DNA of 64,000 nt from Micromussa lordhowensis (lineage: Eukaryota > Cnidaria > Anthozoa > Scleractinia > Lobophylliidae). Shown one piece after another: positions 25,001 to 37,000 of the stretch; position 1 is the first letter of the stretch, and every line of letters begins with the position of its first letter. Position numbers and translations under genes: made by a program. The stretch spans positions 10,021,132 through 10,085,131 of the forward strand of contig OZ026607.1 in assembly GCA_964020085.1 (NCBI GenBank), written 5' to 3'. The notes under the pieces were generated by a model. That model had not been told where the DNA came from, searched no databases, and saw only the letters and a program-made list of their open reading frames with translations.

Positions 25001-28000
25001 AGGAATAAAGTTTCATTCACGATGAGGGGAGAAAAACCTTTCTGAAAGCAAAAAAATGTCCAAATTTTGCAGACGTGCTTTTGCATGCATGACCGCTTTT
25101 TGTTCAAATTATATTCTTCACGCTAATCAATGCGAAAGTTTGAGCTTTTGCCGTCAACCGTTTCAGTCAATTTATCGCTCGTGGCTTTACCAATTGTTGC
25201 AAAAGTCGAATTCATCTTCGAAATAATGTTGTACATTATCATTTTTCTTTAAGAAAGTGCAGGAATCAAAGCCGCTTTAAATCTGTGTGATCAGTTCAAA
25301 ACTCCCTTGAAAGCACACCGATCGTCTTGTTTTCTCGGCGGTAGAAGAAAAGGAAATTTTTTCACCAGAAAAGTTTGATGATTCAGTACACCTTGATCTT
25401 CCATTCTGAGGCAATCTAAACATTGATTTGTGTTTTTCCTGGAAGTCCCAATTAAAGAAGTAGGTTATTTGGCCCGGTCGCAACGTGCCATGATTAGATT
25501 ACGCAAAGGATGAAATCCGAAACTTGTTATTCGACAATTTGATGTAATTGACGAAGAAATGAAGAAAAACGATGAACTTTCTTCGGTAGAACTTCAACAA
25601 AGGCGCGAACCATAAGTTCTCAATGGAACGCGTTCCATAACGCGTTATCGCGTTCTCAATAGAACGCCTTCTTGCTCAGAACGCGCTCCAGTTCCACAGA
25701 CATTTTGGCGTTCCCGCAGCGTTCCCGCAGCGTTCCATTTCGCGTTCCATTTGCGTTCCAGTAACGCGTTCACTGTTAGGTTACTTCTGTCCGGTACTGT
25801 ATGATAGCTCATCAGCCTATTCAAGTGTCGAAGTGTATCTGCTTCAACAAGCCCAAAAATGTTGTCTGTGGGCAAAAGTTTTAATGCTCTGATTGGATTT
25901 TAGTTTGTGAAGTTTCGCTCCTGCTATGTGGGATTCGTCTTCCAATGCGACTTTTGTTTCTTCACTGTTATTTGCATAACATGGAGAGTTTGTCCTCAAG
26001 ATCAGGATTTTCTAGTGGTGGATCCCAGGCCCGTAGTTGAAACTTATAATCTAGCGTAATCATGAGGTTTTTTAGTGTCTCCCAAGACCATGGTGTTCTT
26101 TAATAGAGACTTTTCAACAAATGCTACAGTGGCCTCAACGAAACTGTTTGCTTTGGCCTCCAAAATATAATATTTCAGCAGCTCAACCCTCCACCACCCG
26201 ATAGTACCATCGGTATGTAGAGCGGATTGCCTCTTGTTGATCTTTATTATACTTCAGAGCGGAAATTTACAAATGCCAGCTGCCAGCAACTTCACCTCTG
26301 TCGTCAAATTTGGCTTGAAATGCCTTGAGATTTTCATCTTCTGTTGAGTTTGCGCTGTTCTGATCCCAAGGTCAGCCTGACATAATAAACTATTGCCCAC
26401 AAAAGCTTCTCAACGATAATGACGTTTGCACGTCAGAAATTCCCATTGCTCAATGGAGTGGAAAATTTCAATAGCAACCTCTAGCAATGTCAGCAATTTC
26501 TACTCTGGATAGATAGATACTTTATTACAAACACCTTGCAGCCATAGGCTGAATTACGGAATATTTACAATTACCGGTACATGTACACACATATACATGT
26601 ATGAGTATAAAATATATACAACTTTGTCTTTAAGAAAGAAGAAAAATTATCTACATATTATAGACATAGCTAAAAATAAAACTGTTCTTCAAACGCTTGG
26701 TTTTGCATTTGGGGAGTGTGAAATCTCTATTGTGTCTCAGTGCGTATTTACAATTCTTCCTTTGGGGGAGGAGGCTGTGGAGTCTATGGGTGAGGTTACA
26801 GACTATCTCGTCGAACAGATTGGTTGAAATCGTTTCTCTCCTCTCATGAAGTTTCAGTTGGTCAGCTGTTTCCAGTGCTACTGTATATGACAGGTCAGGA
26901 TAGATGATTCTGAGTGCCCTCCCTTTGATCCGTTCCAAATCATCGCTGATGTAGTTTGGTAGGGAACGATGGAATACAGGACTTGCGTTTTCCAGGACGG
27001 GCCTAATACATGTCACATAGAATAGCACGAGTTCACTTAGTTCAGCTCTGGATCTCTTGAGTTGTCTCAAAAAAAGAGACGAGAGGAACATTTTCTACTT
27101 AGTTCAGAGGTGTGCATGTTCCACTTTAAATCGTGGCTAATGATCATGCCTAGCAATTTGGCACTGGTGACTTATTTAAGGGGGTTGCCATTTAGGACTA
27201 GGGGTTCAAAGTTGTAGTTGTTGTTTGAGAATCGGATTCGTAGTTCTTTACACTTGGCCTTGTTCAGTTACATGATTATAGAACCCATTGATACTCGCTT
27301 GTCTTGAGAGGTCATCCACAACTTCTTGGAGTTTGCTCACACTGTCCTTAGTAACTATTTTGGACTTGGACTTTTCTCTTCATGGTACACACGGGCGTTG
27401 AATAGTCCTTGAAAAAGTCCTTGGAAATTGAAAAATGTGCCCAAGTCCTTGAAAAGTCCTTGAATTTTCACCAGTCGTACTTGAATCTTATCGAAAGGTC
27501 CTTGAATAAACAAGCGCACAGAAAACTTTGAAAACTCAGCAAGACACAATTTACTGTGTGAAACATCGCGTGAAACTGTTTTAAGTTCTTGTGGTAATTT
27601 CTGGTGTAGTTCATTGCTGTTGTTTGACGTACCTTAGGAACCGTGCCTTCCAGGGATAAGGTATTGCAATAACCTGTACCCCCCTACAATTTTGGGAGCT
27701 GGGGTGGCGCAGTGGTGAGAGCGCTCGCCTCCCACCAATGTGTCCCGGGTTCGATTCCCGGACCCGGCGTCATATGTGGATTGAGTTTGTTGTTGGTTCT
27801 CGCCCTTGTTCTGAGGGTTTTTCTCCGGGTTCTCCGGTTTTCCTCCCTCCTCAAAAATCAACATTTCTAAATTCCAATTAGATCGGGAATTCGAGGGCCA
27901 TGGGTTTGTCAGTCGAAGACTGTTATGTGCTACCCTCGTTAAACAAAGTCAATTTATTTAATTAATTTATTTATTTTATTTCTAATCGATCTTGGTTCGA

Positions 28001-31000
28001 GTCATGGCCTTTTTGTGGTGTCATGGAGTCAAAAGGGCGGAAAGGCCAGTGCCTATACAATAAGAAGTGGGAACATGACCCTCAATACAAAGGCTGGGTG
28101 AGTGCGTTGAAAGTGGACAAGCGAAAAGCATTTGTCAATGCTGTAATCGGACAACTGACATCTCAAGTATGGGCGAGAGCGCCCTGAAATCGCACTCAAA
28201 AAGCGAGAAGCACAAGTAGAACATTCAGTGTGAACAGCGAGTGACACTATCATCTTTTGGGTTTGGTTTAAGTGCTGGTACATGTACTTCGACATGTTCT
28301 AGTAGAAATAAGGAAGTGTGTGTGAAAGCTGGTTCTTCAACATGTTCTAGTGGAAATATGGAAGCGAGTGTGGAAGGGTCACAACAGCAACCTACCAGGT
28401 TAAACATCCCTCCACCCCCTGATGAGATTGCAACTCCCACATCACAGCAATCCATGAGAGGCTTTTTAACCAAGGACGATGTACTTAAAGCGGAAACTCT
28501 GTGGACTTTAAATTGAGGGGTTGATTACATGTATGTCAAATTGAGTTGAAAACAAGTCCTTGAAAATATGTGATTTATCCTTGAAAAGTCCATGAAAAGT
28601 AAGGTGTCAGGTCTGTATGAACCATGCTCTTCCAAAGGCCAGCCCGACGCAAGAAACCATATCTAACAAAATATTTTTAACGATAGGAACATCGCTGTAT
28701 CAGCAATTCCCCTTGTTCGACATCAAATAACTTTACAGTTCACAAGTATCAGCCCTAACACTGAACTCCAAACAATTAAAATAGAACACAAATGCACTGC
28801 CACTTTTCCAAAGATGATTACAATATAAAACTGAAAAATATTCCCCATATGTACCAGTATTCAGGGCAAAAAAAGTCTGCCCGTCCGCTTGTCTGAGACG
28901 AGTACTCTGTTATCTCAGACGAGTGGATTTACAAAAGCACTTGTCCTACGGGACGAGTAGAGTTTGCCGAAAAAAAAGATGTTCTTTTCTACTGAGGTCC
29001 GAGTTCCTAAGCATTTTGGACTTTGTAAACTAACCTGCGTTTCGCGAAGTTTGGGCTCTTTTCATGGCAACTTACTCGTTCATTTTTGCCTTTGTTAGCT
29101 TTTGTTTTCTGAGAATATCTGGATCTATAGTTTCAGTAAAGACTGGGATCCAAACGACCTCGTTTAAGGTGGCCGAACACAGTTTTCAAGTGCCTATGCG
29201 TAATTCACCATAACTTTTGAACTATTTATGCTTTGGCGCCCGATTTTTGCAAGAGTAAAGATTAATTGCAGAAGTGTTTATTCTTGCATTTTGACTGGGG
29301 TGTGTGCTGTTGCCATGGCAACGGGTCTGATTAAATACAAGGCTTAAATAATGGTTTTTGCTTATTTAAAAAAAATGCAGTCGTTAGATTGTTTTCATTT
29401 TTTGCACACTACGAATTGACATAAAATCCCTTCTGTTAACACTGTTCTAATAAAATTTTGACATAGGCGATTTTTGCAATTCGCTGTTAATCGTTTTCTG
29501 TATTATTAAAAATTCCCTATGTCAAAATCCAGATTTTTCGTGATAGATCATTCAAGGGGTCTCTGCTCTATTTTTTTGCCAAATTTCTTGGAATTCTAAC
29601 GACTGGATCGTAAGAAATCGGCAGGTTTCTGCTAAAGCAATCGGTCTCAATTTTTCAAGCAACTGCGCATGCGTTGCATTTAACTGGGTTCTTTCAGTAA
29701 CAAACAAAAGCTGAAAATTGCTGGGTTCTTAGCATTATTTCCTTTCCTAACAAATCTTTGTAATAAAAGACTAAAGCCATCAATACACTGCTTTCAATTA
29801 TAGTGAAAAATAACACAGATAGTGCGGTTGTTGAGTAAACAAAATGATCGCTCTATTGACGGCATGTTTGTTTATTGAAATCCTTGTGCACGTGCTGAAT
29901 TGCATCAGCAAATGCGCGCGCTAAAACTGTGTTCGGCCACCTTAAGACAAGGCTTCATCAACACTTGAACGAAATGATTACCATTGTGGCAAGTTTTGTG
30001 ATCATTAAAGAAGTAATAAAATCTCTTAATGCTTTTGCAGTCAGGCTAATAGCGTAACTCAAACAACATGAAACATTCCAAGCCATTGTGCTATATAAAA
30101 GGCTCTGAAGGAAGTAGCTTTATATGTCTCATCGTAGATCCCAGTTTTAGTGCCTCACAGATGTGCTGCATTTTCCCAAGTTGCGTATTGTTCATAAAGA
30201 ATGTTAGTGATCCCCGGTGTGTCTACATGAAATGGTGTTGTATTAAAAAGTGCAAAGAATCAACAGAAATTGAAATAACTGTTAAAATAAACACTCCAGA
30301 TTTGGTACAAAACAGATTATACAATTTCTATGTTTTTTATTTTGTTATTCACTTTCATAAATTTTTTTGGACGAGTGAAATTAACTTTTTTACGATAACT
30401 GCAGAATTTCTCGCGCGCTCATTGGCTAGTTTTTATCAATATGCGGACAGACACATAAATTTGAAATTCGTGCGACACGTCAGCGAGCGAGAGCGAGCAA
30501 TTCGACCATTCGTTATCGTAAAAAACAAATTGATGTCAGTTTTTTTATGGGTCTGTCCTGTTCTTGACCATAAATTTCGTCATCGCATTGTCAAAGTAGT
30601 CTGCGGATCCACTCGGCTATCGCTTCGTGGTTCCACAGCTACTTTGACAATGTGATGACGAAATTTATGATCAATAACGGGACAGACGCATGAAAAACTG
30701 ACATCAATTTGTTAATTGGACAACCAAAATCTGAATTTTACTCGTCCAATGGACAAGTGGAATAAAAAATAGTTTTTTGCCCTGGTATTGCAAATAAAGT
30801 AGATCACAAGTATCAGCTCTTAGACACTAAACTCACGTAGATCACAAATGCACTGCAACTAATGTATGGTCGTAAATGTTACCAATGTATATTACAAAAA
30901 CCAACATTTGGTGTTATTTGCAGTTAACTGTGAAGATTAGAATTGTAATAGATATGTCAAAATGAACTATACCCTGAGAGCAAACAAAATAAATTTCTTT

Positions 31001-34000
31001 TTTTAGTGCAACAATCGCAGTTGAACAATACATGTGCCTGCAATATTGGCTAAATATGGCAATTTCATGAGCTTTATCTACTGGTCAGCAGAATCACTCC
31101 AAAAAAGTTGATGGAAGGAAGTCATTTGCATATCATTTGCATAATCTGCACCACCACTAAAACCCTTAGATTGCTTATGCAATCTCCAGGTTAAAAAGAC
31201 AGTGATATTTCAAAGCTCACGGAGTCTTGATCTGCAGGCTGCAAAGAAAAATGACTTCTTGACAATGACTAGTTTGCCCTTTGGGAGAGTTGAAGCTATT
31301 GTATAGCAGTATGGAAGCCCTAAGGCCTTATTGATCTAGTCCAAAAATGTTACTCACCTGTTAGGCAGGTCATAGGTTAAATCCTCTCGCCCCTAACTTT
31401 CAGATACAATTTTTTGCATGCTGACCCATCTGCATTAAAACCCTGAAAACCTACTAGTAGATACAATGTATTTGTGTTTTGGACAGATAAAGTGGTTGTG
31501 TAATAACAAGGTTGTTTCCCATAAGACAGGATTGTAATGGCTATTGATTTAATGTTTATGTTCTGTGTTAATCATGGCCAAGCAATTATCTGACTGGAAG
31601 TTCTTAGTAACACCAGACTTGAGTGTACTTTAAAAAAGTCAATCATAAAATATTTCCTGAAGACATATTTATTGTTTAATTTTTAGGTTGGTTCCTTCTG
31701 TAAAGTTGAACATTTTATTGTAAGTCTAAGCTGTTTATAACAAGCATTTCTTTTACCTTGTGGCTTTTTCATTGTGTATAATCCTCATTTACATCAGTAT
31801 GTTTTTATTGACATGTGCACTGTTAATTTAATGTTATTTTTTCCAGGATAATTTTGCTAGTGATGCATTTTTTGACATGGCTGGTGGTTTACTTCAATTG
31901 TACACCAATGTGATGTTGGTAAGCAATTATTACTTGGTTACAATAGTTCACTCTTGATTTTGGTGCACATTTATTTCAGGGATAGGTCATCTCTTATGGC
32001 ACTTTTACATGTGCATGTACCATGTACAGTGCCGCTCCAAAGTGAATTGCTAAACTCTCTGTTGTTTCTTGTGAAGCAAGTCTCTCCTTTTTTGATGCAC
32101 CTGTAGATAATGTCTCTAGATACAGAAATTGTATCTTGAGCAACAGATAATTTCATCACTGATTAGCAAATCATTGATTACATGTAGCTGAGTGTCTTGC
32201 GAGAAAACAATATTACATGAGCTGTTAGGATCTAAATTATAACATATAACTACTGCAGTTCAAAGATTCTGGGGTTGGTTTGCTGACTTATTTGCAACAG
32301 TTATTTCAGCACTTCAAGCTGCTACTGTATTGGTCACCATGGCGAGTGAAAAAATAATTTATTCGACTAAATTTTACAAGCAGGTCGCCAATTTCGCAAA
32401 TATATTAATTGCCTCTATACAAAGGATCAAAAGAAGAATCGAAACCTTTCTCCAGTTTAGGCAATTTCGTGTGACCTTTCGAGGAAATCAAAAGATGCTG
32501 CATGTTTGATTTCCAATAATTCCTGACTTCTGTTGCTTCCAATGCTAAGTCTTAAGTTTTGTTACTACTTTCAATGCATCAATTTTGAAAAACCAACAAC
32601 AACTAGACGACGAACAGTGGCATTTTAACCTGAAACTGGTAACATTTAGCATGTACATGTTGCCGTGATTACGGAGCAGCAGATGTATTTTAATGGCACT
32701 GTATCAATGCGTTGTTGTATGTACAGTGTAGCCACAGTTCTTAAATTTATTTAGTTTGCTCTCTAGTGAAACACACTAGAGGATATGCATTTGCATGTAA
32801 ACTGTTTGACTTTTCATCGAGCATGTTTCTTGATTCTGGATTATGATGGAGTTTACATGAAACGTTGATGACAAAATGCCACTCTACTCGATACACATAG
32901 TATTACATTATTTTCCCGAGTTATTACCTCATCTATTTTGCTGCAGTATGTATTCAATTGCGGTCGCACTCGTCTTTACCGCGGTGCCACATATTTTCAC
33001 CGGCGGTGGATGTGAGGTGGGAGCACACGGCAAAGAAAGGTTTTGCCGCAACTGGATGGGTCCATAGTTTCAGGCGGTATTGTATGTAGACTGAATCATG
33101 TCTTTCCGGACAAGAACCTTGTCGCATAAGAGGGTTTGTACAGTGTACATTTAGCCGCGGTTTGTGGTCCCCATAAAAAAGAAAAACAAATTAAAGACAG
33201 TGTATCTGAACAGCATTAATATCTATTTCTATTTTGATGAATGTATAAATAAATATTTTCTTATGTTTCCTAGGGTCAAGCTCAGGAGTGTTTATTAGAG
33301 AAGTCGATTTTAGATTCACGCAAGGATTCACTTATAGCAAGAATAAGTATGCAGGTACTAATACACTATATTGAAGTACTGTTGTCTAATCAGCACCCGA
33401 TGTAATGCGTAAAGATCAAGAGGTGTTTAGTGCAGAGTGCACTATTGGGATGGTTTAGGAGCTGCTGTGCACTAAGACACTAATGCACTAACACAATAAG
33501 GTGTAAACTTTAATGTTTGTTTAATTAATTAATTACAATTAATCAGTTAGCCTTGTGGGAAGGTTGGCTGGGTGGGTAAGGTAACCATGTGCACTACGCA
33601 AAACATGTTATACTTATGTTGCTTTGACAAAGACTATATATATGTTAATTCTGCAAATCTCTTGCTATCCTTGTGGTGCTATTCTCTTTAGAACAAAAGC
33701 AATTTGCTCGAAATGCATGCACAGCTTAGTGTCACTGTTGACTTTATGTTACAGTGTAGCTCAGATATAAGCGAACTATGCATACGCATATTATACGTGC
33801 ATATTTTGTGTATACGCGTATGTCAATATGCACACATATGCGCGTATATACACGCATATATGTCTCTTTGTATGAAGCATTGTTGGTCAAACAAATGACT
33901 TCAAAAACGAAATTTGCATATTGTTAAAATGACATGCCGATCAGTGAAAGCTATCATATTTCAAGTTTTCAGTCACTTCATAAATTCACCGATACCTTTT

Positions 34001-37000
34001 CTTTGACACTTGCTTGGGAGCAAAATTGAAACATACGCTTGAAGTCCCGAATCTAACATGTGAACTTTATGTTTTGACAAGGAAAAATCTGTGTTTCGGC
34101 TAGGCTCGATTTCTGCCACTCTCTCATGTGTGGTCTACCCTCCCCGAGAAGAGATGGCTGGACGTGTGATCGGCAAACCATGTCTGTGACGTAAATTCAT
34201 TAATTAAAATTCTTGCGGCGTTTCTGGGGGTCAGAAATGTCATCTGATGACGATCATAGGCGGGCCCACATGACGCCTACGGCTTGTAACATTTGTTGTT
34301 TTTGCCACCTCTTCTTTTAATTCTCTTTTTTTAAATTTTCTTCTTTTAATTTTGGGAGGCGAGGTGGCCTCATGGTTAGTGCGCTCGACTCCGGAGCGAG
34401 CGGTCCAGGTTCAAGCCCTGGCCGGGGACAGTGTGTTGTGTTCTTGGGCAAGACACTTTACTCTCACAGTGCCTCTCTCCACCCAGGTGTATAAATGGAT
34501 ACCTGCTATTTGTTGGGAAAAACCTAACAAAATTGCGGGGGAGTGACCTGCGATAGACTAGCATCCCGTCCAGGGGAACTAGAAATACTTCTAGCTGCTT
34601 CATGCTACAGAAACCAGGATAAGCTCCGGAAGCTATGAGCCAGCCTTGGCTCCAAGGCTTCACTTTCCAACCTATTTTGTTTCACACTATTGTTACGGAA
34701 GGGCGTTATATGCTGTTTTCTATAGAAGAGCTTTTTAAAAAAATTAGAGCAGAGCTGTTTGACTGTGGTGTGGCAAATGACATGTCAAAGGTCACACATA
34801 TGCTGGTGTGCATCGTGTTGACACCATTTTGCTAGTTCGGTTTGCTTTGGTTCATTTAAAAATTTAATTTTGTCTGGCTTCGTCAGAGACTGGCGTCACT
34901 TTCCTTCAAGAAGACTACCATACGCATCAATTTGCTTGAGTATTTTTTTCTTGATCGATGTTTGCGTTTATCCCTCTGATCTTTGTTGACTTTGTTCGTT
35001 ATCTGACATTCTGGCACCACATGATTCAAATATAGATTGTTGACTATTTTGTGTGTTGTATATGCCGCTATGGAATAAATTAGGCATTATTTCATCAGTT
35101 GACTTCAGGTATTTGGTTAAATTTCCCTCTAATGTGATCGCTCTTCATATCGCACAACTTCTTTGCTATTACGATAATTTATGCAGCCTGCTCGATTGAG
35201 GCAGGCAGATTTGTTATTGATCGAAATTAACAATACTAAGGTCCATGAGTCCAGCCGTGAGTTCGGGGGAGGAGAGCGGGCTCCTTTCCTGAACAGTGGC
35301 TGGTAATCGAGCCTATGTTTCGGCATGTGTCGGCAAGTTGTTTGCGAAATGTGTATTGTCTGAATTTAGCGTTCTTAAGATCCTTGTCAAAAAAACGTTA
35401 TCTCCGGTTATATCTGACACAGATCATTCATTCAAAAGATAAAATGCTCATTCTTTGACCAGATTATTGTTTATCAAAGTTTCTATGGCGCGCCGCTCAC
35501 GTATAGTTGTTTTTTTTTACTTCAAGGAAAAGTTCTGTGTTTCGGCACGCGTCGGCAAGTCTCTTGCGAGATGTTTACTGTCTAAAGCGTTCCAAAAACC
35601 TTATCGAAAAAATTACATCTCTGGTTATATTTGACACAAATCATTTATTCAAACAGTAAAATGCTCTTTCTTTAACCAAATAAATGTTCATCAAAGTTTC
35701 TATGGTGCACTGCTCGGTATCGCTGCTCAGTCGAACTTTCAGTTCAATATGATGGGCAAAGTCAAAGTGAAAGTAAACATGCTAGTTTGATTGATGAACA
35801 CGACTCGTTTAATTCTGTGGCAAAACAGATCCGATTTGTGTTTTGAACACTGGATTCGACTGTATGATAAACACGCTCATTCAGTTCTGTTCGGAAACAC
35901 TGCCGACTCAACCTTCAGTTCGATATGCTAGATTTCAACACTGGATTTGCTCTAGTGGTTCGACTGGTGAACACAATCTTTCCAAAAAAGCTGCCCGATG
36001 AAACTTTCAGTTCGATATAGGTAAACAGAGAAGGAATACACTGTTTCGATTCATGAACACGCTCGTTCAATTCTGTGGTGAACACGCTGGTTCGTTTTCG
36101 TGTCGATTTTGTGTCTTGGATTTGCTCTTGTCTAACAGTTTTCCTCAATATTCGAATTAGAAGAAGAGTTTTGTAAAGGGTACGCTCCCCACTTGAACTT
36201 TCATTTCCATAAAGTGAGAGAGGAAACACACTGGTTCGATATGTTCTGAGACTATGAAACTGTTCACAGTTGGATAAACACAACAGCAAAGAAAACAATT
36301 ATATTCCACGAGACAAGTCTAGATGTAACGCGCCTCCTGATTGGCTAAAAACTACAATAGCTCGAATAGTTCCGTGCTTGCAATTGGCTCAAACTGAGCC
36401 ATTGTTACATCTTACACCTTACAGTTACACTTTCAGAGCTCGATCGAAAATTTTTTCACATACGCCATTCTTCGCGCGGCACTATTCTCTGCCGCCTCGC
36501 CAGCCGAGCGTCTTTGCTCGGCTGGCTCGTTGGCAGTTATTATTGAATTTAAAATGAATGAAACTCGGTGTAAAACACCAGAATAAAATTGAAAGCCATC
36601 ATGACAAATGGTAATTGTGAGTTAATTTTGGGCCTTGAAAGAATCATTCACACTGCTAAGATTGTGCTTTATCCAGTCATATTTTGCAAAGGGAAAAAGG
36701 CCTAGTTGACTAGCAAGGGAGAGAACGGCAGGGGGTGAGAACCTATGTGACTACTGTACCAGAGCCATAAATTACACCCTGCACTAACTGAGATTGTCTC
36801 ACTACAGCTGTAGGTGCAATATTTAGTGTTGTGTAGAAAGTGAATTTCTCTTATGAAGACTGCAAGCAACAGGATCTTACAGAGTACTTTTTCCTTCACC
36901 TTGATTTTCCTTTTTTCTCCTCACAGGTACATGATTACTATAAACAGGCTCTGCAGTTCTTGGATACTCAAGGCCCATCATTTATGGGGTCAAGGAAAGC

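Noticed and set aside
27694..27770. tRNA gene
   Set aside because: A and B boxes are present but the acceptor and anticodon arms do not pair; a SINE body follows. It is a SINE head.
30068..30655. 195-codon open frame on the plus strand
   Set aside because: No recognisable domain, composition like intron, and its last third is a hairpin MITE arm. Treated as chance.
34355..34430. tRNA gene
   Set aside because: Same reasoning: SINE family with several copies in the window and a conserved non-tRNA body.
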